Shown here piece after piece: positions 25,133 to 33,573 of a stretch of 64,000 nt of DNA; positions within the stretch are counted from its first letter, which is position 1; every line of letters starts with the position of its first letter. The stretch comes from Herbiconiux aconitum (lineage in GTDB: Bacteria > Actinomycetota > Actinomycetes > Actinomycetales > Microbacteriaceae): positions 806,001 through 870,000 of the forward strand of contig NZ_JANLCM010000001.1 in assembly GCF_024979235.1 (NCBI RefSeq). Reading direction: 5' to 3'. Under the pieces are notes generated by a model. It saw nothing but the letters and a program-made list of their open reading frames with translations, was not told where the DNA came from and searched no databases. Position numbers and translations under genes: made by a program.

Positions 25133-26041
25133 TCAGCGCACCTCCTGACGGGAACCGCGCAATTGCACGATGTAGGCGATGACGGCGGTGATGATTCCCA
25201 TCACGATCGCGACGGTGGCGGAGTAGTTGAACTGCTGGCCGGCGAACGAGAGGTTGTAGGCATACATGTTCGGAGTGAAGTAGCTCGAGATGACGTTGGG
25301 CGCCAGCGCCTTCAACAGGTTCGGTTCGTTGAACAGCTGGAAGCTGCCGATGATCGAGAACACGGTGGCGATCACGATCGAGCTGCGGAGGGCCGGCAGC
25401 TTGATGCCCGAGATGATGCGGAACTGGCCCGCACCGTCGAGCTCGGCGGCCTCGTAGAGGTCGGTCGGGATGACCTTCAGCGCCGCGTAGAAGATGAGCA
25501 TGTTGTAGCCCAGGAACTCCCAGGTGACGATGTTGCCGATCGACGCGAGGATCCAGTCGGAGGAGAAGGGCTGCAGCAGGTCGAAGCCGATCAGGTCGTT
25601 GATGCTGCCTGTCAGGCCGAACTGGTTGCCGTAGATGAAGCCCCAGATGAGGGCGGCGACGACACCGGGAACGGCGTAGGGCAGGAAGATCGCGATGCGG
25701 AAGAAGCTCGATCCGTGGAGCCTCGCACTGTCGATGGCGAGGGCCACGAAGAGCGAGAGGGCCAGCATGATGGGCACCTGGATGACCAGGAAGAGCGTGA
25801 CGCGGAACAGTGACTCCCAGAACTTCGGGTCTTGGAAGAGCTGACCGTAGTTGCCGAGGCCCACGAATCCCGATCCGCCGACCAACTGGGTGCGGAACAG
25901 GCTGAGCACGATCGCATAGATCACGGGAGCGACCAGCACCGCCAGGAAGACCACCATGAAGGGGCCTACGAAACCCCAGCCGCGCCAGTCCCGTCGCGCA
26001 CGGCGGAGGGGGCGGGATCGTGTGACACTCACCGACGCCAT
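25133..26041 (-). CDS. Sugar ABC transporter permease (MalF type)
   Basis: This is the first gene of the arabino/galacto-oligosaccharide operon, 302 residues and six helices. The first helix is at about 24-46 (FVGPFMVVFLAVLVAPVIYA) and the EAA loop YEAAELDGAGQFRIISGIKL is at about 195-214. It is transcribed divergently from the LacI regulator. Two copies of a 16-bp operator lie between the two start codons. Confidence 0.93.
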   Translation of the reverse strand: MASVSVTRSRPLRRARRDWRGWGFVGPFMVVFLAVLVAPVIYAIVLSLFRTQLVGGSGFVGLGNYGQLFQDPKFWESLFRVTLFLVIQVPIMLALSLFVALAIDSARLHGSSFFRIAIFLPYAVPGVVAALIWGFIYGNQFGLTGSINDLIGFDLLQPFSSDWILASIGNIVTWEFLGYNMLIFYAALKVIPTDLYEAAELDGAGQFRIISGIKLPALRSSIVIATVFSIIGSFQLFNEPNLLKALAPNVISSYFTPNMYAYNLSFAGQQFNYSATVAIVMGIITAVIAYIVQLRGSRQEVR

Positions 26042-26078
26042 TGTCCAAATCCTCTTCTATGAAAAACTGTGTGGGATC

Positions 26079-26094
26079 ATGTTTACGTCAACAT
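26079..26094. promoter_or_regulatory. LacI operator copy 1 (ATGTTTACGTCAACAT)
   Basis: The site is an inverted repeat, ATGTT-N-ACGT-N-AACAT, with a central CG as LacI-family operators usually have. It sits 38 bases upstream of the permease start in the divergent promoter region. Confidence 0.75.
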
Positions 26095-26112
26095 AACCGG
26101 AGCGAGCCTAAC

Positions 26113-26128
26113 ATGTTCACGTAACCAT
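26113..26128. promoter_or_regulatory. LacI operator copy 2 (ATGTTCACGTAACCAT)
   Basis: This is a second copy of the same half-sites with one imperfect base, centred 34 bases from copy 1. Two sites about three helical turns apart suit cooperative binding by the divergently encoded repressor, which would control both itself and the operon. Confidence 0.7.
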
Positions 26129-26180
26129 GCAAGTTGACCAGGCAAATCACAGCAAATCCAGACACACAGGAGTGCATCAC

Positions 26181-27227
26181 GTGACCGACACAGTCCGAGC
26201 CGGCTCGGTAAGGCATCGCGGGCCGTCCATGGCCGATGTGGCACGCCACGCCGGCGTCTCGACCCAGACAGTGTCTCGGGTGTCGAACGGCCTCTCCAAC
26301 GTCGAACCGGCCACGCGCGATCGCGTGCTGGCGTCGATGCGGGAGCTCGGCTACCGCCCCAACCGCGCAGCGCGCGCCTTGCGTTCGGGCCAGTACCGCA
26401 CGATCGGCGTGATCATGTTCACTCTGTCGTCATTCGGCAACATGCGAACGCTCGAATCCATTTCCATCGCGGCCGCGCAAGCCGGATACTCGATCACCCT
26501 CATCCCGGTCGAGGAGCCCACCCAGGAGCACGTCACCAAGGCCTTCGCCCGACTCTCCGAGCAAGCGGTCGACGGCATCGTGATCGTGATCGAAGCGCAC
26601 TTCGTGAGCCAGGCCGACGTCGAACTGCCGGTGGGCCTGCCCGTCGTCGTCATCGACTCGAGCGGGCGCGACGACTACCCCGTGATCGACACCGATCAGG
26701 CGATGGGCGCACTGCTCGCCACCCAGCACCTGCTCGACCTCGGGCATTCGACCGTCTGGCACGTGGCCGGCCCCGGCGACTCCTACTCCGCGACACGGCG
26801 TGAGGCCTCCTGGCGCGCGACGCTGGAGAAGGCCGGATGCTCCGTGCCCCCCGTGGTGCGCGGGGACTGGACCACCGCGTCCGGCTACGAGGCGGGCGTC
26901 GAGTTGCTGAAGCGCGACGACGTGACCGCGGTGTTCGCCGGCAACGACCAGATGGCCCTCGGCATCCTGCGCGCGTTCCACGAAGCCGGGCGGCGGGTGC
27001 CCGACGAGGTGAGCGTCGTCGGCTTCGACGACATGGCCGAGTCGGATTCGTTCTGGCCGCCACTGACCACCATCCACCAGCGCTTCGACGTGGTGGGGCA
27101 GACCGGCATCGAGGTGCTGGTGGCCGAGATCGAGGGGCAGGAGACGCCGCCGGAGACGTTCATGGTGGAGACGCGACTCGTGGTGCGGGAGAGCACCGGA
27201 CCGGCGCCGGCGCGCTCGGCGGAGTGA
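26181..27227 (+). CDS. LacI-family regulator of the arabino/galactosidase operon
   Basis: This is a 348-residue repressor with an HTH at about 18-38 (MADVARHAGVSTQTVSRVSN) and hinge helix residues RPNRAARALRSG. The effector domain follows, with TIGVIMFTLSSFGNM, FAGNDQMALGILRAFHEAG, VSVVGFDDMAESDSFWPPL and TTIHQRFDVVGQ. The GTG at 26181 is preferred because AGGAG lies eight bases before it. An in-frame ATG at 26127 would overlap operator copy 2. The protein probably senses an arabinose- or galactose-containing sugar. Confidence 0.9.
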   Translation: MTDTVRAGSVRHRGPSMADVARHAGVSTQTVSRVSNGLSNVEPATRDRVLASMRELGYRPNRAARALRSGQYRTIGVIMFTLSSFGNMRTLESISIAAAQAGYSITLIPVEEPTQEHVTKAFARLSEQAVDGIVIVIEAHFVSQADVELPVGLPVVVIDSSGRDDYPVIDTDQAMGALLATQHLLDLGHSTVWHVAGPGDSYSATRREASWRATLEKAGCSVPPVVRGDWTTASGYEAGVELLKRDDVTAVFAGNDQMALGILRAFHEAGRRVPDEVSVVGFDDMAESDSFWPPLTTIHQRFDVVGQTGIEVLVAEIEGQETPPETFMVETRLVVRESTGPAPARSAE

Positions 27228-27295
27228 GCGCATCCGTTCGCCTGGCATGATCGAGAGGGGTCGATTTCGACCCCGCACCACTGGAAGGACAACCG

Positions 27296-28309
27296 ATGCC
27301 TGACGGCAGCTACCCCGCCGCCCCCACCCGTTACGACCGGATGCAGTACAACCGCTCGGGCCGCAGCGGCCTGCTCCTGCCCGCTCTCTCGCTCGGTCTC
27401 TGGCACAACTTCGGCGATGAGCGCACGACCGATTCGCAGCGCGCGATCCTGCGCCGCGCTTTCGACCTCGGCATCACGCACTTCGACCTGGCGAACAACT
27501 ACGGACCGCCTCCCGGATCGGCCGAGTCGAACTTCGGGCGCATCTTCGCGGAGGACTTCGCGGCGTATCGCGACGAGATCGTCGTCTCGTCGAAGGCCGG
27601 ATACCTCATGTGGCCCGGCCCCTACGGCGAGTGGGGCTCGCGCAAGAGCGTGCTCGCCTCGCTCGACCAGTCGCTCGGGCGGCTCGGGCTCGACTACGTC
27701 GACATCTTCTACTCGCACCGCTTCGACCCGTCGACGCCGCTCGAGGAGACCATGGGGGCCCTCGCCACCGCCGTGACCTCGGGCAAGGCGCTCTACGTCG
27801 GCGTCTCGAACTACTCGCCGGAGGACACCCGCCGGGCCGCCGACATCCTCGCGTCGCTCGGGGTGCCGCTCACCATCCACCAGCCCTCGTACTCCATGTT
27901 CAACCGGCACGTCGAAGGCGGGCTGCTGCCGGTACTCGACGAGGTCGGCGCGGGCAGCATCGTGTTCTCGCCGCTGCACCAGGGCATGCTCACCGACCGC
28001 TACCTCGACGGCACCGTGCCCGAGGGTTCGCGGGCGGCGACCTCGCGGTTCCTGCCGGCGTCGCGGATCGACGAGACCTACCTCGCGCGCGTGCGGGCGC
28101 TGAACGAGATCGCGGCCGGCCGCGGCCAGACGCTGGCGCAGCTCGCCCTCACCTGGGTGCTGCGGCACCCGCAGGTGACGTCGGCGCTGATCGGCGCCTC
28201 GAGCGTCACGCAGCTCGAGCAGAACGTGGCAGCGCTGGATGCGGCGCCGCTCACGCCGTCGGAGATCGCGGCCATCGAGCCGCACGCGGTCGACGGCACG
28301 GCCAAGTAG
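27296..28309 (+). CDS. Aldo-keto reductase (YghZ / L-glyceraldehyde-3-phosphate reductase type)
   Basis: This is a 337-residue cytoplasmic NADPH-dependent reductase with a TIM barrel. Catalytic-type residues are seen in FDLANNYGPPPGSAESNFG (Asp and Tyr), VVSSKAGYLMW (Lys) and FYSHRFDP (His). The C-terminal NADP site includes LIGASSVTQLEQNVAAL. The GYLMWPGPYGEWGSRK stretch is characteristic of the YghZ subgroup (AKR14), which reduces methylglyoxal and L-glyceraldehyde 3-phosphate. GGAAGGAC precedes the ATG. It follows the LacI gene by 68 bases and could share its transcript. Confidence 0.92.
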   Translation: MPDGSYPAAPTRYDRMQYNRSGRSGLLLPALSLGLWHNFGDERTTDSQRAILRRAFDLGITHFDLANNYGPPPGSAESNFGRIFAEDFAAYRDEIVVSSKAGYLMWPGPYGEWGSRKSVLASLDQSLGRLGLDYVDIFYSHRFDPSTPLEETMGALATAVTSGKALYVGVSNYSPEDTRRAADILASLGVPLTIHQPSYSMFNRHVEGGLLPVLDEVGAGSIVFSPLHQGMLTDRYLDGTVPEGSRAATSRFLPASRIDETYLARVRALNEIAAGRGQTLAQLALTWVLRHPQVTSALIGASSVTQLEQNVAALDAAPLTPSEIAAIEPHAVDGTAK

Positions 28310-28323
28310 CGCGGCGTTCCTTC

Positions 28324-28401
28324 CGAAACGACGGAGGCTCGGCGGCAATACGGACCGAGCCTCCGTCGGTTCCGTTGCAGGGCCCGAAACTCCGTCGTTC
28401 G
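28324..28401 (+). repeat. Family A hairpin module, copy A3 (78 nt)
   Basis: It starts CGAAACGACGGAG, with CTCCGTCG at offset 38 and CGAAACTCCGTCG at offset 62. The first hairpin is a 14-bp perfect pairing of CGACGGAGGCTCGG (28329-28342) with CCGAGCCTCCGTCG (28355-28368). The third segment could compete for the same arm. It lies after the aldo-keto reductase gene. Confidence 0.85.
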
Positions 28402-28464
28402 GTCACGCCTCTCAGGGGGCGATCTCGAGGCGCACGATGACCCTCCGCGAAGCAGCGCTTGCTC

Positions 28465-28498
28465 CTACTAACTTGCACACGTGTGTGAACGTTAGTAG
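28465..28498. promoter_or_regulatory. TetR operator: 34-bp interrupted palindrome
   Basis: The outer arms are CTACTAAC (28465-28472) and GTTAGTAG (28491-28498). The inner arms CACAC (28476-28480) and GTGTG (28483-28487) share the same dyad axis. It ends one base before a -10-like TACAGT (28499-28504) that is six bases from the ATG. Binding by the TetR protein should block its own operon. Confidence 0.8.
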
Positions 28499-28510
28499 TA
28501 CAGTGGATAC

Positions 28511-29179
28511 ATGCCGACCGCCCTCCACTCCCCCCGCGCCCCACGACGTGATGCCGCCGAGAATCGCGAAGCGATCGTCGCCGCCGCGGCCGTCGTGTTC
28601 CGCCGCGACCCTGAGGCGTCGCTCGACGCCGTCGCCACCGAGGCGGGTCTCTCGCGGCGCGCACTCTACGGGCACTTCGGCTCGCGCGATGAGTTGCTCG
28701 CCGAACTGCTCACGCGCGGGGGTGCCCGCATCTCCGCGGCGCTCGCCGACGTGCACGACCCCGATCCGCGCATCCATCTCGCCCTCATCGGCGCCGCGAT
28801 GTGGGGCGAGGTGCAGCAGGTGCGCGTGCTCGCGCAGCTCGCGGTGCACGGCCCGCTCGAGAAGACCGTGGCCGATGCGCTCGGCCCCGTGCGCGCATCC
28901 GTTCGCCGGGCGGCCCGCGACGGTGTCGGGCGCGGCTGGTTCCGCGACGACGTTCCGGTCGAGAGTCTCGCCCGGCTCATCGAAGACGCCGCGATCGCCG
29001 TGCTCGACGAGGCGGTGCGCACTGACCTCTCCGAGCAGGAGGGGCGACGCCTCGTGATGGCGGTTGGGTTGTCGGTCGCCGGGCTGTCGTGGCGCGACGC
29101 GAACGAATTGATCGAATCCACCGCGCAGCTGTGCGCCCCACGGGCGACCGCTCCTCAGACGAAAGGCCGCACGGCATGA
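28511..29179 (+). CDS. TetR-family regulator of the YhgE/Pip operon
   Basis: This 222-residue regulator has an N-terminal TetR HTH (NREAIVAAAAVVFRRDPEAS, then AVATEAGLSRRALYGHFGSR, about 18-58) and an all-helical ligand domain. It probably represses its own promoter through the 34-bp palindrome directly upstream. The gene is coupled to the next one by an ATGA overlap. The mRNA is probably leaderless, since a TACAGT -10 is only six bases before the ATG and there is no ribosome site. Confidence 0.92.
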   Translation: MPTALHSPRAPRRDAAENREAIVAAAAVVFRRDPEASLDAVATEAGLSRRALYGHFGSRDELLAELLTRGGARISAALADVHDPDPRIHLALIGAAMWGEVQQVRVLAQLAVHGPLEKTVADALGPVRASVRRAARDGVGRGWFRDDVPVESLARLIEDAAIAVLDEAVRTDLSEQEGRRLVMAVGLSVAGLSWRDANELIESTAQLCAPRATAPQTKGRTA

Positions 29180-30171
29180 GAATCGTCGTCGAGGCCGTCA
29201 GCAAAGGGAAGAACGGCATCCCGCTGCCCGAAACCTCTCTCGTGTTCGAGAGCGGAAGGGTCACCGTCGTCGCGGCCGAGACCGGCGACCAGCCCACCGT
29301 GCTCTCGCTCATCGCGAGCGGAAGAATGGTGCCCGACAGCGGCTCCGTCACGCTCGACGGCGTCGCGGATGCCGCGTCGGCGCGTGAGCGGATCGCGCTC
29401 GTCGACGCACCCGATGTGAGCGACCCGTCCCCCGATCTGCTGCTGCGCTCAGTCGTGATCGAAGAGCTGATGTATGCCGGGCGGTCCACCTCGCGCGACA
29501 CCGTCGCCGCGGTCATCGATCAAGCCGGCGGCGCGGCCTTCGCGGCGGTGCGGATGGGCGACGTGCCCCCCGCTGTGCGCGTGCGCATCCTGGCCGAAGT
29601 GGCCGCGTTCCGGCGCGGGGTGCGGGGAGTCGTGATCACGAGTCCCGACCGGCACGGCGGCGACCCGCGCGAATGGCTGGCGGTGGCGACCGACCTCGCC
29701 GACCGCGATTTCGCAGTGCTCGTCGTGTGCGGTGCGGCCTCGGCCGAGATCATCGCGCCCCTGCTGCCGCCGCGCCCGGCCGCCTCCGAGCCCGAAGCTG
29801 CGCTCGCAGTCGCACCTGCCGAAGCCACAGCCGCAACCGCGTCGCCCGCACCCGCACCCACACCCACGCCCATTGGGACTGAACCCACACCCACACCCGC
29901 ACCCGCATCCCCGGAAGCCACACCTGCACCTGCCGATGCCGGGTCCGCCGAAGCCGGTGAATCCGCAACCGCGTCACCCGCACCCGCCGGGGCCGCGCCC
30001 GAACTCGCACCCTCCGAGGCCACGCCGCCTCACACTGCCCCCACCCCGCCTGCACGCGCCGCGCACGCTGCTGCACCCCCCGCGGCCGCGCCGGCCGAGA
30101 CCGCACCCGCCGCACCTGCGCCCGCCGCACCCGCATCCACCACGCAACCCGAATCGGAGCCTTTCGCGTGA
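29176..30171 (+). CDS. Degenerate ABC-ATPase-like protein with a Pro/Ala-rich tail
   Basis: It has 331 residues. Residues 1-200 follow the layout of an ABC ATPase: VTVVAAETGDQPTVLSLIAS stands where the Walker A loop should be, PDSGSVTLDG follows normally, and RGVVITSPDRHGGDPREW stands where Walker B and the D-loop should be. However, the GxxGxGKS/T lysine is absent and the signature LSGGQ is not recognisable, so ATP hydrolysis is unlikely. Residues about 200-331 are a low-complexity Ala/Pro/Thr-rich region. The gene is coupled on both sides by 4-base overlaps to TetR and YhgE. Its role may be structural or regulatory for the YhgE/Pip membrane protein. Confidence 0.75.
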   Translation: MRIVVEAVSKGKNGIPLPETSLVFESGRVTVVAAETGDQPTVLSLIASGRMVPDSGSVTLDGVADAASARERIALVDAPDVSDPSPDLLLRSVVIEELMYAGRSTSRDTVAAVIDQAGGAAFAAVRMGDVPPAVRVRILAEVAAFRRGVRGVVITSPDRHGGDPREWLAVATDLADRDFAVLVVCGAASAEIIAPLLPPRPAASEPEAALAVAPAEATAATASPAPAPTPTPIGTEPTPTPAPASPEATPAPADAGSAEAGESATASPAPAGAAPELAPSEATPPHTAPTPPARAAHAAAPPAAAPAETAPAAPAPAAPASTTQPESEPFA

Positions 30172-32147
30172 AGATCGTCCACCTCGTCGCCTCGGAGCTC
30201 AAACGCCTCACGGCCTCCTCCATGGCACGGCTCGCCCTCGTGGCGCTGATGCTCGTGCCCGTGCTGTACGCGGGCCTCTACCTCTGGGCCAACAACGACC
30301 CCTACGGAAACCTCAAAGACGTGCCGGTCGCACTCGTGGTCGAGGACACCGGCGGCACCCTCGACGGCAAGGCCGTGAACTATGGCGACGAAGTGCGCGA
30401 CCAACTGCTGAAGGATGCCTCCTTCGGCTGGCAGGTCACCACCGCCGCCGACGCCGAACAAGGCGTGCGCGACGGCGAGTTCGACTTCATCCTCACCCTC
30501 GGCGCCGGGTTCTCGAGCGCGCTGACCTCGGCGAGCGGCAACGCTCCCGAGCAAGCCGTCGTGAAGCTCACCACCAACGACACGAACAGCTTCCTCGCCA
30601 CCACGATCGCGGGCCAGGTGGCGGAGAAGGTGCGTGCGAGCATCACGGAGCGCGTCGGCAAGCAAGCCGCTCTCACCCTCCTGAACGGCTTCGCGACAGT
30701 GCGCACGAACCTCGGCGAAGCCGTCGACGGCGCCTCGAAACTCGCCGATGGCAGCACCACCGCGGCCGAAGGCGCGTTGACGTTGGCCGAGGGCTCCGGA
30801 TCGGCGAACATCGGGGCCTTGCAACTGAACGACGGCCTGCAGCAACTGCAGGCGGGCTCCGCCGACCTCCCCGCGCAGGCCGCCGCGCTCAACGACGGTG
30901 CCCAGAAGGTCGCGGCCGGCGCGCAAGACCTCACGGTCGGCGCCCAGCAGGTCGCCGACGGAAATCGGCAGCTGGCCGACAAGGCGGCCCAGATCGCATC
31001 GGCCACCGGCCAGGCCGCGGCCGACGTACCTGCCGCGCGGGCCGACATCGTTCAGCAGCTCACCGATGCGGGCTTCAGTCAGGATCAGATCGATCGGGTA
31101 CTCGCCGTACTCGACCCACTCGGCGACGCGGTGGTGCAAGGAAACGCGCAGGTGCAGACTGTCAACAGCCAGATCGATCAGCTGGCCGACGGCAGTAGCA
31201 AGGTCGCGGCCGGCGCCCAGGACCTGGCGAGCGGCAGCAGCCAGGTCGCCGCAGGAACCCAGAAGCTGACGAACGACGCGCCGACCCTCGCGAACGGCAT
31301 CGCCAGCGCGGCGTCCGGCGCCTCCGAGCTCTCGACGGGAATCACCCGGATCGCCCAAGGCTCACTCGACCTCTCGAACGGACTCAACGCGCTGAACGGC
31401 GGGGCCGACACGCTGCGGGACGGACTCGCATCCGGCCTCGCCGACGTGCCCGACCAGACCGCCGACCAGCGCGAGGCCGCCGCTCAGACCATCTCCGATC
31501 CTGTAGCGCTCGACACCAGCGCTGTCACCAAGGCGAGCAATTACGGTGCCGGCATGGCTCCGTTCTTCATCAGTCTCGCGGCGTGGATCGGCATCTACGC
31601 CCTGTTCCTGATCGTGAAGCCGCTCTCCCGCCGGGCGCTGACGGCACTGAAGAAGCCGCTCACCGTCACCACCGCCGGCTGGCTCACGCCCGCCATCCTC
31701 GGCGCCCTGCAGATGACTGCCGTCTTCGGCATCATCACCCTCGCCCTTGGTTACCACGTGGAGCACGGCTGGGGCATGTTCGGCTTCATGGTGCTCACCT
31801 CGGCGACGTTCGCGACTATCATCCTGGCGCTCAACATCCTGCTCGGCAGTGTGGGCCAGTTCCTCGGGCTCGTGCTGATGGTGCTGCAACTCGTGACCGC
31901 GGGCGGAACCTTCCCGTGGCAAACACTGCCGGGGCCATTGCAGGTGCTGCACAACATCCTGCCGATGAGTCACGCGGTCGACGGCATCCGGCAGCTGATG
32001 TACGGCGGCAACCTCGACCTCGCCGCGGGTGACGCGACCGCCCTGCTCTGCTGGTTGCTCGGCGCGCTTCTGGTCTCGCTCCTCGGGGCGAGACGGATGA
32101 CGCGCCACCGCACCTTGCGTGACCTCCGCCCCTCCCTCATCGGCTGA
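30168..32147 (+). CDS. YhgE/Pip family membrane protein
   Basis: It has 659 residues. One N-terminal helix (about 19-41, MARLALVALMLVPVLYAGLY) is followed by NDPYGNLKDVPVALVVEDTG, the YhgE/Pip N-terminal signature. A long external region holds repeated helical segments (LADGSTTAAEGALTLAEGSG, VAAGAQDLTVGAQQVADGNR and similar), and at least five C-terminal helices follow from about 460 to 640, resembling ABC-2 type permeases. Homologues include the phage infection protein Pip and ESX-like YueB. Its role here is unknown, but the TetR plus pseudo-ATPase context suggests efflux or envelope stress. An ATGA overlap couples it to the previous gene. Confidence 0.9.
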   Translation: MKIVHLVASELKRLTASSMARLALVALMLVPVLYAGLYLWANNDPYGNLKDVPVALVVEDTGGTLDGKAVNYGDEVRDQLLKDASFGWQVTTAADAEQGVRDGEFDFILTLGAGFSSALTSASGNAPEQAVVKLTTNDTNSFLATTIAGQVAEKVRASITERVGKQAALTLLNGFATVRTNLGEAVDGASKLADGSTTAAEGALTLAEGSGSANIGALQLNDGLQQLQAGSADLPAQAAALNDGAQKVAAGAQDLTVGAQQVADGNRQLADKAAQIASATGQAAADVPAARADIVQQLTDAGFSQDQIDRVLAVLDPLGDAVVQGNAQVQTVNSQIDQLADGSSKVAAGAQDLASGSSQVAAGTQKLTNDAPTLANGIASAASGASELSTGITRIAQGSLDLSNGLNALNGGADTLRDGLASGLADVPDQTADQREAAAQTISDPVALDTSAVTKASNYGAGMAPFFISLAAWIGIYALFLIVKPLSRRALTALKKPLTVTTAGWLTPAILGALQMTAVFGIITLALGYHVEHGWGMFGFMVLTSATFATIILALNILLGSVGQFLGLVLMVLQLVTAGGTFPWQTLPGPLQVLHNILPMSHAVDGIRQLMYGGNLDLAAGDATALLCWLLGALLVSLLGARRMTRHRTLRDLRPSLIG

Positions 32148-32165
32148 GGCAGGAAGGCGGAGGTC
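32121..32165. terminator. Two-way terminator after the yhgE gene
   Basis: GACCTCCGCC (32121-32130) pairs perfectly with GGCGGAGGTC (32156-32165), with CCTC/GAGG inside. The stem overlaps the stop codon. It also faces the convergent CWB2 gene. A second small hairpin, CCGGGC-GATT-GCCCGG (32169-32184), abuts the end of that gene. Confidence 0.65.
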
Positions 32166-32185
32166 GCGCCGGGCGATTGCCCGGA

Positions 32186-33496
32186 TCAGCCCAGGTGCGT
32201 CGCCAACTGCGCGTAGGTCGCGTCGGAGATGGTGTTCGTGCCACCGAGCACGACGATCCGCGTCGGGTTCAACCGGTCGAGTTCGGTCGCCACCTGCGTC
32301 GAGATCGCATTCTTCGTGACGAGCAGCACCGGGGCGTGGTTCGCGATCGCTCCCGCAGCACCGGAGAGGGCATCGGGGAACACCTCACCCGACGCGACGA
32401 ACACCGTGTGGGTGTCGGCCGGCATGAAGGCACCAGCCGACACGTTGGCCGAGACCACGAACCGGTCGGCGCCCGCGACACGGTTGGTGACCGCGGTCAT
32501 CTGCAGCGTCGCCACGACGGAGTCGGCGATCGTGTTCGTGCCACCCAGCACCACGATCTTGCTGGGCACGAGTCGCGCCAACTCGGTCGCCACCACGGCC
32601 GGGATCGAGTTCTTCTGCACCAGGAGCACCGGCCCACCCAGAGTTCCAGCGGCCGCAGAACCCGACAGGGCATCGGGGAAGACCTCACCCGAAGCGATGT
32701 AGGCGACCGGACGGTTCGGTCCGAAGGTCGCCAGCGAGATGCCCGCGGAGACCGCATAGCGGTCGGCTCCGCTGATTCGCGTGACCGCACCCGTGGTGAC
32801 GTACGCATCGAGCGCGGTCTCGACACCGGCGGTGATGGTGTTGGTGCCACCGAGCACGACGATGTTCTGCGGCTTCAGCCGGGTGAGTTCAGCCGTGATG
32901 ACCGCGGGGATGCCGTCTCGACCGACGAGCAGGACGGGCGCGCCGCCGGCACCGGCGGCCGCCGAAGCCGAGAGCGCATCGGGGAACACCTCACCGGACG
33001 CCACGTAGGCGGTTGCGACCCCGGGGGCGAACTCCTTGGCCGACACACCGGCGGAGACGGCGTAGCGGTCGGCGCCGCCGATTCGCTCGATGGCGCCTTC
33101 GACGTGCAGCGTGACCGTGGCACTGAGGCTGACACAGGGCAGCGTCTGTTCGATCTTGATGCAGTAGCTGAAGGTGTCGTCACCGACGAACCCGTCGGTG
33201 GGTGAATAGCTGAACGCGCCGTCGTTGCCGATCGACGTGATCGCGCCGTGCACCGGGTCGCCGCTGATGGAGATCAGCACGGTCGGGTCGAGCTCGACGT
33301 CGTTGGCCAGGAGGCCGACGGCCGCGGCGGCAGTGAACACGGAGCCCGCGGGCACGGTGTAGACGTCGTTGACGGCGGTGTTCGGCGCGGCGTGAGCGGC
33401 TGACGGGGCAGCCAGTACGGCGAGGCCGAAAGCCGCCGCGGCGGTGACGGCGGCGAACCGGGCGCGGCGCCCGGATGAAGTGGGAAGGGTGTGCAC
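32186..33496 (-). CDS. Secreted protein with a cadherin/Ig-like domain and three CWB2 repeats
   Basis: This is an exported surface protein of 436 residues from the GTG at 33496, which has GAGAGG seven bases upstream; an ATG six codons earlier has no ribosome site. The signal peptide ends near AHA-APN. Residues about 40-130 resemble a bacterial cadherin-like or tandem-Ig domain (VNDVYTVPAGSVFTAAAAVG, SYSPTDGFVGDDTFSY). The remainder is three CWB2 repeats of ~97 residues, each with GADRYAVSA or GADRFVVSA, a SGEVFPDALS block and IVVLGGTNTI. The units are also very similar at DNA level. It anchors to cell-wall polymers; ligand or adhesive role is unknown. Confidence 0.85.
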   Translation of the reverse strand: MHTLPTSSGRRARFAAVTAAAAFGLAVLAAPSAAHAAPNTAVNDVYTVPAGSVFTAAAAVGLLANDVELDPTVLISISGDPVHGAITSIGNDGAFSYSPTDGFVGDDTFSYCIKIEQTLPCVSLSATVTLHVEGAIERIGGADRYAVSAGVSAKEFAPGVATAYVASGEVFPDALSASAAAGAGGAPVLLVGRDGIPAVITAELTRLKPQNIVVLGGTNTITAGVETALDAYVTTGAVTRISGADRYAVSAGISLATFGPNRPVAYIASGEVFPDALSGSAAAGTLGGPVLLVQKNSIPAVVATELARLVPSKIVVLGGTNTIADSVVATLQMTAVTNRVAGADRFVVSANVSAGAFMPADTHTVFVASGEVFPDALSGAAGAIANHAPVLLVTKNAISTQVATELDRLNPTRIVVLGGTNTISDATYAQLATHLG

Positions 33497-33573
33497 GGAA
33501 GGGCCTCTCGTCATGAAGATGATTTATTCTCATCCATCATGACATGAGGTTTACTCGAGCACCAGGGCCGACT

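Noticed and set aside
29176..30171. Functional ABC exporter ATPase
   Set aside because: The Walker A lysine and the LSGGQ signature are not recognisable.
32186..33496. Near-identical DNA blocks considered as a duplicated mobile element
   Set aside because: They are the three CWB2 protein repeats, with periodicity equal to the protein repeat unit.
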